Shown: positions 14,029-25,137 of the stretch, piece after piece | Layout: every line of letters begins with the position of its first letter | How positions within the stretch are numbered: position 1 is the stretch's first letter | From: Phascolomyces articulosus | Lineage: Eukaryota > Mucoromycota > Mucoromycetes > Mucorales > Lichtheimiaceae | Reading direction: 5' to 3' | Length of the DNA stretch: 64,000 bases | Assembly (NCBI GenBank): GCA_025677815.1 | Contig: JAIXMP010000002.1 | Location: 124,001 to 188,000, forward strand | Made by a program: the position numbers and the translations under genes | The notes under the pieces: model-generated | The model's database searches: none | Told to the model about the DNA's origin: nothing | Seen by the model: the letters and a program-made list of their open reading frames with translations, nothing else

Positions 14029-16557
14029 ATACGCCATTACAGCAATTCTTATGCACATATAAATATAATCAACAGAAACCGTATAATATATATTTAGCAT
14101 GTTAATAATAACACTTAATCAATTTGTAGATCAAAAAAATAACATCTCCTCACCACCACCCTTCACCATTCATATTTTAACAAGTTCTTCCATATTATAC
14201 ACATATATACAACAACAGCTAATTCATCATCATCATTTATCATTTCTATCATTTTATATACCCCTTACACACACTACCTGTTCACACACCATTCATATAA
14301 CAACAAACCCTTTCTTCTTATTGTACTATTTCTTCTACATTGTCCTGATGTTTTTTTTCATAATATACATATTCATTTCCATTCCTCTCGTGTCTCACAA
14401 CTTTTTATGCCAATATCAATCCTTCATTCTCATTCTTTCTCCTACTTTGTTCAAACATTTTATTATGGTCCAATTTATTTTGCACTGCTATTGCATACTT
14501 ATATATACATATACCATTCCACCACCAATAAAAAAAAATCCACTATAATAATGATTTATTATATAAAAATGATAATCTATATGAATTGTATTTTTAGTCT
14601 AAAATAAAAATTAATGTAATATAAACTGTCATCATTCATCACCATTTGTTTGACATCAATGATAAATTTCATACATAACCAATGAAAATGAATCCCTGGT
14701 GTTTCTTTGTGATAAGTCTTTATACTTATCCCCCCACCAAAAAAATAATCATTACCTCCTGAGAATAGATACGTCATTAGTTCCACTTTTGGAACCAAAA
14801 AGTAGTATGTTTTGTTCCAGATTCTTGGTAATATTGAAAGTCGTTCTATGATATAAAGAAAAAAAAATAGATAGGAAAATAACTATCAAAGTTAACCATT
14901 TTTTACAGTCAATATTATCATTATTATTAATATATCATCAAAAATGAAAAAAAGAACACGTAGTAAGGTTTGCTATATATAGCATCGCATGGCTTAATCA
15001 ATGTCAAAATAATAATAATAATAATAAATGAATCTACCAAGCTAACTCCAGAAATGGTTCCATGAAAATTATTAATAGTGTTCACTCTATTGCGGGGTAA
15101 AGACGTTCCTATTTTAAATTAAGCAAGTAATATATGAAACCAGATCTTTGGTTTTTTTTAAAACACCAGTAGTCAACAACCCAATGATCGTCCAATTCAA
15201 AATGATGTAATTATATAACAGAGAGTAGAAAAGAAAATCCAGTTTACTGGGTAGCTTCTTTAGGATGGCCTAGAACACAATATATACGTGGCGCCTAGAT
15301 AAAGAGGCTGATGCTGTTGTAATTTACAAGAATCATTAAATGAGAGAAATAGTGTCGTCGTCCTCCGTGATAGTTGTTTCTTGGCACGTTTCTTGTAAAT
15401 GATCCAAAATATAATTATTTTTTTAATAAAAACAATTGGGCTTATGAATATGTGAAACAACCATTTTGTCCACCAACTTCTGTTATTATTATTTTTTATT
15501 TATAATGGTACGATTCTTCTTAATTAGTTACTTGGATATAATGAAACATGTCACTGTTCCAACAAAATTGTATTCAATTGGTAAATCCAATAAGAATAGA
15601 ATGCAGCACACGATTCTTTCCCCAAACTTGGATATATCCGATTATTACACAAATAAATCACATTCTAGAACTACTACATACACCAGTGTTTTTTTTTTGT
15701 TTATACATACATAATAGAGTCATGTATAATATCAATCAACTCCTACTTACTGGACTGGATGTTGTTGTTACTGCATAATTATGGAGCATCAGTACCCTTA
15801 TTTTTTTAATTGTTTGCATATTTTTTTGGAATAAACATTTTACAACAACAACTACTACTATTCTCGCTTTTTTTTTTCCAAAAAAGCAAGGATTGATTCC
15901 TGTAATTAAGCGATTGTGTGTCCCCCCCCTAAAAAAAGCTGCAGGGTTTTTTCTTGTGATCGAGATCTTGGTGATTTACATTCAAGACTCAAGACGTTGG
16001 CGGAGATCAGCGATAAAAAAAGGTATTCATCATAGTAACAAGGAGTAGCCAGGAGTGTATCTATCTACTGGACACTACCTTATTTGTTCATGTTTCCGAT
16101 ATGGATAAAAAACCCACATTCACAGCTTATAGACAATGATGAAATGCATTTATATTATATTTCTTTGGACACGTGGTAGATCGTAATGTTCATCAATTCT
16201 ACGATTGTTTGGACCGATACATCGAAATATACCAAAAAAAAAAAATCATTAAGATTATGGAATGTTCTTGGATGAAATGAAAGAACTCTGGTTTCTCCCC
16301 TTTTAACAATCCGATGGATATAATATAAAAACATGATAAAGGTTCATCCATGGAATGAGGTTGGTATTTATTTGTTATTACTGTTTTCTCTTAACATCAT
16401 GATCCAACCGCATTCTTTATTGAAATGATGGTGACAGCTTAAAGTCGAAAAAACAACGTACCTGTTAAGCGTGAAAATTAAATTCAAAGTCAGGGCTTGA
16501 TTACGTTGCTTGAACACTTACTCCCCAAACCAAACCCTTTATTATTATATACCAGTC
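14029..16557. other. Intergenic spacer
   Basis: AT-rich sequence between two rightward genes. A 149-aa frame at 14099-14548 is Ile/Tyr/His/Ser-rich low-complexity translation of AT-rich DNA and is not accepted as a gene. Trinucleotide AAT/TTA runs and homopolymers recur. The last few hundred bases should hold the PSMG2 promoter. Confidence 0.5.
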
Positions 16558-17854
16558 ATGGATACTTTTGTTGCTACTCCTTCTTTTGATCCCGAGAAAT
16601 TAGCTGGTTCAACACTTATTTTGGTGAGTGAAAATAATAATTATAATAATGAAAGAAGTGAATTATAATGTAGAATCTAATAATATATATATAGCCCTCA
16701 GTATCCATTGGCAATGTACCACAATTGACGTGCGATCTTTTAATTCATACCCTTCACCCTGAACGAGTTGGATTCATTGCCAATGAAGCAGTGATGCCTA
16801 TTGCTGGACCACGCGAAAATGGTACCGGTGTTTCACTTGCTGTGGAAGGTAGTATTAAATAAAACTCTCAAACAAAACAGAAACGTCCCATAAGATATCT
16901 CTACTACTCTCTTTTTTTTCGCGCGCCAGCCCCCAAGAAACTCGACATTAGTCTATAAGCTAAAAGTTGGACTTTTCTATCTATATAGTATTTCAAACAA
17001 AAGACCAAAAATGGACGATTATCCAACAACGAGCACCTACATTTAAAGTGGGTAAGCCCCTTCCTCCCCTCTGTCATCCATCCTTATTATTTTTGCATGA
17101 ATTCATCTGACTTTTTATATCTCTTCTATAGGGTACGCGACGACAATATATTCGTGATTTAGTCGCGTTTGTTCAAAAATATCGATTTGCTCGCGTTATT
17201 GTTTTAACCAGTGCAGATGCTAGTTTAAGAACAGATTCACAAATCACTAGGTATAAAGTAACCCTACTTGTTATCAATATAGCAAAAATTGCTTGTTTTG
17301 GGATTGATATGTGTAATGAATATCAAAAAATTGACTCTCTACTACCTACTATTTTTTAGTACAACACCTTTCCGATGTCTTGGATCGCCTGTGAATGGTA
17401 TCCCTGAATTGGAAAATGAAGAATTGCTTCGTGGTACCGGTATTGGAAAATCGCTTTATAAAGCATTAACAGAAGCTCAAGTAGCCACATCCATGATTGT
17501 TATGTTTGCTTTAGAAGGAGGTAAGAAGAAATTATTAGGGGGAAAAAATGTATCTTGTGCACGAAAAGGAAAAAGAAGGAAAGGCGTTATTGATACATGT
17601 TTTTTTTATAGATAATGTTTCCGATAGTTATCATTTGGCCGATGTATTCAATACAGCAACTGAAATCCATTCCTCAAACGAAGGTGAGTATCTAAGGGTG
17701 TTGACATTTGTCATGAATGGAGAATATAAATGTTACTCACCGTCTGTGGGATCTTTCTCTTTTTATTCTGATATATATAACAGGACCATGGACACCACCT
17801 AAAAGTTGGGATTATCTCTTTGGAACACCAGTCAATTCAGATTTGTATCAATAA
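16558..17854 (+). CDS. PSMG2: Proteasome assembly chaperone 2
   Basis: Seven exons (16558-16623, 16695-16848, 16989-17047, 17132-17250, 17360-17520, 17612-17683, 17784-17854) give 233 aa. It matches the PAC2/PSMG2 family (yeast Add66/Pba2): N-terminal LAGSTLIL-PSVSIGNVPQLTCD, central RVIVLTSADAS, then STTPFRCL, and a C-terminal PPKSWDYLFG block. With PAC1 it guides alpha-ring assembly of the 20S proteasome and prevents off-pathway dimers. Exon 3 must end at a GTGGGT donor. The stronger-looking GTAAGC four bases downstream would shift the frame into a stop. The ATG is the first in the long frame and begins the family's N-terminal block at the usual distance. Confidence 0.88.
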
Positions 17855-18063
17855 TTGAAAAAAGCACAATACCAATAAAGAGTATTTTCAGTTGTAGTAT
17901 CAATAGTTATTCCATGAAATATTGGTATATTGTGACCGAGTCTCGGTGTGACACAAACAACATTGCTAGTGTTTTATTTTATGCATAAAACTTATATTTG
18001 TTCCCGCGCTCTTTTTTTCTTCTTCGTTTGTTCCTTTTGTCCTCTTTATTATTTCAGCTTATC

Positions 18064-20103
18064 ATGACTATTACTGATATTGAACAAGTTATTACTCAAG
18101 CTATTGATAATATCAATGATGAATTACGAGATATCAGTTTAAAAGTAATATAAAAATATACTTTTTTTTATTTTTGTTATACTATTAAGCCAACAACAAA
18201 GAAGACGGGAAGAGAAGGAGAATTCATTTTCCTGGCAAAAAAAAGAATGACTAATGATAGCATACAATTCCTATTCTTTCATGTTCTCACTCTAATGCAT
18301 TACATCAAACCATGAACTTTATTTTTATCAGATTCACGATCGACCTGAATTACCCAATCATGAATTCGAAGCTCATGCTTTACTTACAGACTATTTGGAA
18401 AAGAAAGGTTTCGCAGTGAGTCGAACAGTAGCTGGATTAAAAACTGCTTTTCTTGCTGAATATGCCAATAGTTCGGAGGGTCGTCGAGTGGGATTCTGTA
18501 GCGAATATGATGCGTTACCAGGGTAATAATATAAAAATAGATACAGAATATTATTCGATAAAAGTATGTTCACTTTTTTTAACAATTTGGATGATTGATT
18601 TGTTCTATATAAATATAGTATCGGTCATGGCTGTGGCCACAATTTGATTTCAATCACTGGTTTGGCTTGTGCTGTAGCAATGAAGGCATTGTTAGAACAA
18701 AATTTGATCCAAGGAAAAGTCGTACTTTTTGGAACACCTGCTGAAGAAGAAACAGAGGGAAAAGTGGTGATGGTCAATAAGGGTGAATTTCAAAAGCGTG
18801 TAGATTATGCATTGATGTTGTAAGAAAAACACTTTTTTTTCTTACTTGACATTGTAAAAAGTGGGAATACTTATTGATCAATTCCCTTTATATATATTAT
18901 TACTATATAGGCATCCCTATCCTTATGATGTCAATTATTGTAATATGTTAGCGCTGGATATCGCTATCATTGAATTCTTTGGCAAGGCATCTCATGCAGG
19001 CATGAAACCCTGGGATGGTATTAATGCTCTGGATGCCATGATGGAAAGTTGGAATAGAATTGCCATGTTGAGACAACAGACTTTGACAAGTAACAGGTGA
19101 GTAGATGATCAATTATATGGATTAAAGTGGTCATCTTTTCTGACCCAATTAGATTATAATAGAATCCACGGTATTATTTTGGATGGTGGTAAATCGGTAA
19201 GGATCCAATGATACAAGTTTATTTGTACATAGAAAATTAGTATGTATACTGATATGAATCAATATTTTCTATTTTCATCCAAAAAAAAACTTAGCCCAAT
19301 GTTATTCCTGGTAAATCACAGCAATTTGTACATAATACTGGATGGATAACTATACATCATTTCGAAAAAAAAATCTAAGGTCACTCATCCATCTTGTATA
19401 AATATTATAGATTACGTCTCTGGAAAATTTGTTGCACGTGCCCTCAAGTATGATCAACTTGTCGAGCTTAAAGAAAAGTTAGAAAATTGTTTCCAAGCAG
19501 CTGCCGATGCTACAGGATGCAAAGTCAAGATCACTTGGGATAAGAATGGCGAAGTAAAGGGTAAATGATTCGCATCAAGAAGAAAGAATGACTTGCTTTT
19601 TTTTCTTCCTCTAGAGTACTCACATCAACAACAAAAAATATTTAGATGTGTTTATGAATGATACCTTGACGGATACCTATATCAGATATATGGAACAAGA
19701 AAATGTGAAATTTTTACCCAGAGAAGACGAAGAAAAAATCTTGACAGGCAGTACTGACTTTGGTAATGTGACAGCCGTGTTACCGGCAACACATCCACAG
19801 TAAGTAATCATATAGAATAATTAGATGAGAAAGGTTATTTAATCTTTTTGATAGAGAAGGAGGAAAGGGAATAAGCGCAAGTGAATACATTCTTATTTTT
19901 ATCATGCTTAAAAAACTAGTTTTGGTATCGGTGTTGATGTACCTATTCATTCCATCGATTTCAAGAATGCAGCACGTACCGAAACTGCTCATAATCATGC
20001 CATCTGCGCATCTCGATGTCTTGCTAAAACAGCAGCCAAGGTTTTTGTTACGGATGAATTGTATGAACAAATGGTTACTGATTTCAAGAAAGGAAAACAA
20101 TAA
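18064..20103 (+). CDS. M20 peptidase, PM20D2-type dipeptidase (copy 1)
   Basis: Nine exons (18064-18144, 18332-18522, 18619-18819, 18911-19096, 19163-19196, 19295-19310, 19411-19560, 19646-19799, 19920-20103) give 398 aa. The family is the M20D/PM20D2 metallodipeptidases, which hydrolyse dipeptides with basic or beta-amino residues in the cytosol. Zinc and catalytic motifs are all visible: EYDALPG, GHGCGHNL, PAEEE (catalytic Glu), GKASHAG in the lid domain, and STDFGN followed by ATHPHFGIG. Exons 5 and 6 are only 34 and 16 nt. A paralogue of identical length lies downstream in the same orientation, so this is one half of a tandem duplication. No signal peptide is seen. Substrate specificity is inferred only from the family. 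Confidence 0.88.
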
Positions 20104-21005
20104 GCAAAATAATATAAAGCTTCATCCATCTGTTTATTATAAATCTATCTATATATCAAAAATACACCCGTGGTAGCTGAAAATTCTTTGAGATTGACTT
20201 TTATTGATCCCAAGCATTGGGTTCCTGAAATAAACTGATAAAATGTACTATTATTTTTGTATACGTGCTTACTATATATTCAATGCACGCACTATAATTC
20301 ATTCACCCAATTTCATGAATATAGCGCCTATTCAAGGACAGCTTCCATATGATCACACCAATGTTCTGCAAAGTAATACCTTATACTATAAAGTTTATGA
20401 ACTGACAAAGGCAGCCAATTTAAGAAGAGGGAGAGGGAGAGTAAAGTAAACGAAAAAAGACAATATGCCCGCTCCAGTAGCAAAGGTTATGTTACTCAGA
20501 ATTCTTTTTTCTGAGATTAACTTTTGCATCTTACAAAAATTAAGCATCAATCCAAAATATTTGGTTCCTGGAACATATCTGATATATTTTGACATTTGAA
20601 TATATCCAACTACGTCGATTTATTTATTTATTCAAGCACGTGTGCACGGTTATGAGGAAATATGTTTGTTAAGAGAGGATTATATAGATAAAATCTTATA
20701 ACTGATAAACAATATTATTGCTTACATCATGATATGTTTTTTTTATTGCAATGTTAAGAGATCTCCGGTACATCGGACGACCACAGTGCATTATCCATAT
20801 CGGGTGTCAAAGTCTATGGTTGCACATATTCTGCACGACCGAGCAAAAGGATAAGGAAATATGTTTGTCCCGATTATAATGTTAGACACAGCGCAACATA
20901 TATAAAAAGAAGAAAAAAAAACCAGAAAGGGTCCTTGCCGTGATAAAAAAAAGACTTTCTTCTATTTTTTCCCCCTTCTCTCGTGTAAATTTTCATTCTA
21001 AAATC
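20104..21005. other. Spacer between the tandem dipeptidase genes
   Basis: Contains two related non-coding stretches, about 20178-20250 and 20500-20590. Both carry a GAGATT(A/G)ACTTTT core and, downstream, a TTGGTTCCTG or TGGGTTCCTG core, separated by different lengths. The short word GGAAATATGTTTGT also occurs twice, near 20657 and 20856. This looks like residue of a local duplication. The promoter of copy 2 lies at the right end. Confidence 0.4.
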
Positions 21006-23030
21006 ATGAACGCAACAGTGGACAAAGTAATCACTGAAACTATTAACGGTCTTGATGCAGAGCTTCGTGACATTAGCCTCAAGGTATTTGCATTCCTCAT
21101 CAATTACTTTTTATTATACATTACCTGCCTTTACTCATTTAACAAAATAAATATAGATTCATGATAATCCTGAACTTGGCGAACATGAGTATCAAGCCTC
21201 TCGTTTATTGACAGAGTACTTGGAAACTAAAGGTTTCCGTGTAACGCGTGAAGCAGCTGGGATGCCAACCGCTTTTATTGCTGAATATTCCAATAGCACA
21301 GAAGGTCGTCGAGTAGGATTTTGCTCCGAATTTGATGCTTTACCAGGGTAATAATTAACGCAAGGGGAGAAAGGTTATCAAAGTGGACAGAGAGCGTTAA
21401 CAAAACTTTTGCCTATTATATTAGAGTGGGTCATGCCTGTGGTCATAATTTAATTGCTATTAGCGGCCTTGCTTGTGCTATAGCAACAAAGGCATTGTTG
21501 GAACGTAATCTGATCAAGGGTTCCGTTGTTTTATATGGTAAGAGTTATGTTATAGATAAACTTACTTGGTTTGAAATATGACTTGTTAGAGAATGTGTGT
21601 TTTTATGTGATCTACTACTGCATGTCTAATTTATTGGGTGGGAATAATTTACAATAGGTACACCCGCAGAAGAGACAACTTCCGGAAAGATCCAATTTGT
21701 TCAACAAAATGAAATCAAGAGCCGAGTAGATTTTGCGATGATGCTGTAAGTATTTTTTTTTCAACCTTCTATTATGTGCTCTGTAACGTATGTTATACAA
21801 AACGAATTAAATTGGATTATGGCTACATAAACAGTCATCCTGCCCCAGCAAATGGTGTTTTTGCCCCATTACTCGCATTGGATGCTCTTAAGGTCGAATT
21901 CTTCGGAAAGGCTTCTCATGCAGGCATGAAGCCTTGGAATGGTATCAACGCTCTGGATGCGTTCATGTCTGGATGGAACAATATTTCCATGTTAAGACAA
22001 CAAACATTAACAACTAACAGGTAATTGAAAAAGAAATACAATGTAATGTATAATTAGGAGTATCTTGAATATGAAGATAATTTAATATTTTTTAATATAT
22101 ATTAGAATCCATGGTATTGTTTTGGATGGTGGTAAATCAGTAAGTTGAAAAAGAAATTCGATTATATAAGTATAATAAAATGGATAAATCATATTAACAA
22201 TAAACTCTCAACCATCTCCAGCCAAATGTCATCCCAGGTTAGTCATAAATTGAATTTCTCAGCTTAATCACATTCGAACATATTATTATGGCAATAATAG
22301 CTAAATTATCCTGGATTGTATATTTTATATTATCAAGATTATGCTGCTGGTAAATTCTACTGTCGCGCACTTACTCATATCCAATTGGAAGAGCTCAAGG
22401 TCAAGGTGGAAAATTGTTTCAAGGCAGCTGCTGGAGCTACTGGATGTCAAGTGAAATTGACTTGGGCACCATATGGTGCAATTGAAGGTAGGACGATGTG
22501 AATGGGAAAACAAGGTTGATATAAGCAGCAACAGAATAATATATCAAAAGCTTGTTATTAACTAAAGAGATTATATCTATATTTTTTGTAACTATTAGAT
22601 GTATTCCAAAACGATTCGTTAGCATACTGTTTTATTGATTACATGAAGCAAGTTGGAGTACCATTCCTCCCTCGATCGGAAGAGGAGAAGGTTGTTAGTG
22701 GAACAACAGATTTTGGAAATATCTCTAATGTTGGTATGTAGTGTTACATGAAAAACACAAAATAACAATAGTAGTACCAACGATGGATATTAATTCGCCA
22801 AATTGGATAAACGTTATTTATTAGTTCCCGCAATTCATCCCGGTTTCTACATTGGCACGGAAGCTGCAAATCATACAAAGGAATTCGAAAAGCAAGCTGG
22901 TACAATGACAGCACATCATTATACAATTCGGGCTGCCATGTGCATGTCACGAACAGCCGCTACCGTGTTCCTTGATGATGCCCTGTATGAGCGAGCTATC
23001 GCTGATTTCAAGGAAGGAAAATCACAATAA
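21006..23030 (+). CDS. M20 peptidase, PM20D2-type dipeptidase (copy 2)
   Basis: Ten exons (21006-21083, 21157-21347, 21425-21537, 21658-21745, 21835-22020, 22106-22139, 22222-22237, 22338-22487, 22599-22733, 22825-23030) give 398 aa, the same length as copy 1. Motifs are retained: EFDALPG, GHACGHNL, PAEE, GKASHAG, TTDFGN and AIHPGFYIG. In the lid-domain exon 35 of 43 residues match copy 1 by hand count. It keeps the same 34-nt and 16-nt microexons. One extra intron splits the exon between the GHACGH and PAEE motifs, and the final intron sits about six codons upstream of its place in copy 1. Divergence is spread across the protein, so the duplication is not recent. Both copies look functional. 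Confidence 0.88.
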
Positions 23031-23194
23031 TTTATATACTATCATTATATATATAAAATAAACAATACTATTGCATAAAAACACTTTATATTTAATTAAA
23101 GTGACGTTTCTTTAAATGATATGCGCAGGTGTAATTGGATAAAGCTTGCTACAACAATGTGTATGATACTGTGGCTGCACGTTAACTCGATACT

Positions 23195-23225
23195 CGTTAA
23201 GTCGGTAATTCGCTAAGTGTATCAC
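23195..23225. repeat. 31-bp dispersed repeat, copy A
   Basis: Begins CGTTAAGTCG and ends TATCAC, and contains the word TTCGCTAAGTG. It matches copy B at 23951-23981 at 29 of 31 positions. A partial third occurrence (TTCGCTAACTCAATCAC) lies near 23265-23283. Confidence 0.7.
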
Positions 23226-23461
23226 TCTTAAAATCACCGACATGGTAAGCAGTAAATTATCGATCATTCGCTAACTCAATCACAGATCATTTCTCATGAC
23301 ACATCGGATAAATTCAACCAATAAAAAAACTGATTATATAACTTTATGTAATGCTTGATACAAGTTTCGAACCAACAATTAATATCTCATACACAATCTA
23401 TCTCTGAATCCCTGATATTATCCAAAAAATGTATCTATCTCTTCTATTTAGATCATAGTCC

Positions 23462-23477
23462 ATAGACAGATAGTTGA
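23462..23477. repeat. Left target-site duplication of LINE fragment
   Basis: ATAGACAGATAGTTGA, matched at 14 of 16 positions by the sequence following the poly(A) tail at 23873-23888. It marks the 5' junction of the insertion. Confidence 0.65.
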
Positions 23478-23872
23478 CTGCATCGTCATCGGGGGGTTCT
23501 ATTGCTCTTCGACCTCAACACCAACAGTACTCCATTCTGCTCCTTCTCCAGCACCTTGATGTTGTTTCTGGAAACTCAAAATTCCACATGGTGTCCGCAC
23601 ACCTTGATGGCAATTTTAATATATCACATATCCAACAAAGCAAAACTTCATCAGTTGTTTGCAAACAAACGCTCCGCCAACATCTGTCCTATATGTGAAA
23701 ACGAAGTCGAAACGCTCCGTCACTTTATATTGCATTGTACGCTTAAATGCGCTTTCTGGTTTATAGCATTGCCAAAATTTAATGCACCTCCTGATTTCAG
23801 CTTAGATTAGTTACATAATTTTCAAGCCTAGAGCCCAATAAAATTTCACTTTTATACAAAAAAAAAAAAAAA
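23478..23872 (+). mobile_element. 5'-truncated LINE (non-LTR retrotransposon) tail
   Basis: The + strand frame ending at 23810 encodes a zinc-knuckle of the type found at the C-terminus of non-LTR reverse transcriptases: NICPICENEVETLRHFILHC followed by an aromatic FWF. After the stop come an AATAAA signal and a 16-nt A tail (23858-23873), then a 16-bp direct repeat of the left flank. This is the classic structure of a 5'-truncated LINE integrated by target-primed reverse transcription. Upstream of the knuckle the coding frame is short and shifts, so the copy is dead. Only the last part of ORF2 and the 3' UTR remain. Confidence 0.72.
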
Positions 23873-23888
23873 ATAGACAGCCAGTTGA
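23873..23888. repeat. Right target-site duplication of LINE fragment
   Basis: ATAGACAGCCAGTTGA directly after the poly(A) tail, 14 of 16 identical to 23462-23477. Its first A cannot be told from the tail. Confidence 0.65.
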
Positions 23889-23950
23889 GTTTCTGTCATC
23901 TATCTTGAGAATTTGATCACAAAAACATCAGTGTAAACGGGGTATGCATC

Positions 23951-23981
23951 CGTTAAGTCGCTAATTCGCTAAGTGAATCAC
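23951..23981. repeat. 31-bp dispersed repeat, copy B
   Basis: Direct repeat of 23195-23225 with two substitutions. It lies outside the LINE target-site duplication, so it predates that insertion or is unrelated to it. Confidence 0.7.
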
Positions 23982-25137
23982 ATTTAGCCATGACCAAAAT
24001 GATCGAGTTACGTAGCAAGAAGTAGCTACAGTATATTTTGCTTTTACAGTATGGTATAGTTTGGGGTTCAGCATTGATGATTTATAACTGTTCATATTTT
24101 TATATGTAACTTATATAATATTCTTCATTTCCCTAATTATACATTCGTTATATTATGGACAAATGTTTCATCATTGTTTTTGTTATTGGTGTATCTAATA
24201 GTAACAGAACCAAACAGATTAAAATACCACGTATATATTATTTATATTTAAAGGAGTATCATCTTACTAATTTACATTTTTTATTTATATATGCTTATCA
24301 TTGTACTATTTAAAGAATCATATTGCAGTGCTAACATTAGTAGTCCATTACATTGGTCTATTCGAAAGTATCTTTCGTCTACTGCATAACCGCTGCACCA
24401 AATGTTTTCCACTTTATTGATCCTTCTCTCTTTCCCTTATTCAAGTTGAAAAAATAATGCAAATACCTAGCACAAGCTGTTGTCTTTATATTAACGTTCA
24501 CAAAAGATTATTGTTTTGTGTAACCATATTTCTGTATTGCACAAAGCCGTGGGGCTGGGCTTTTCCTTTCTTTTATTCTAACAACCTTTTACGTTCTTAT
24601 CATAGTGTTTCCTGGTCGTTCGGCAGCAGTGAATCAAACATTCAACGGCATGATTAGAAGAATTCATATTATTCCAATTGATTCGATGAAAAAATGTAAC
24701 AAGTAGTAAAAACTCCTTTTTTTCTAAACCGTCCGTATATAAACAAATATAACTTACTATATTTAAAGTTTTGGCTTAGCTACTTGAAATGTCTCACAAG
24801 TTTTAGTGAAAAAAAGGTTACTTTTTTTCTGTTCTTTTTTACGTACTAAAAACACAACTTTTTCACTTTTCAGTTTCTATTTACCACTTCCATTACAACG
24901 TATCCATCTATATCTGCAAGAACTCTACTCATTTACCAGAAAATACATGGGAAAAGCCACCAACTAAGAGAACACGTATTAAATACCACCACAATACATC
25001 ACCGGATATTCACTTGTATTTTTTTTCATTAATTTCACTCGTTGCTCCTTTATCTGTGAGTTTACACTTCTCTTTTTACGTAATTTCTATCTATAAACAC
25101 TAAATTATCGAAACCATTTAATATAATCATAGAAATA
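23982..25137. other. Spacer upstream of the HET-domain gene
   Basis: AT-rich, with no convincing reading frame. The right part is the likely promoter and leader of the HET gene, with several T-rich tracts between 24,820 and 25,100. Confidence 0.45.

Noticed and set aside
14099..14548. 149-aa open frame on the + strand
   Set aside because: Ile/Tyr/His/Ser-rich translation of AT-rich DNA, no family resemblance, overlapped by another open frame in a different phase.
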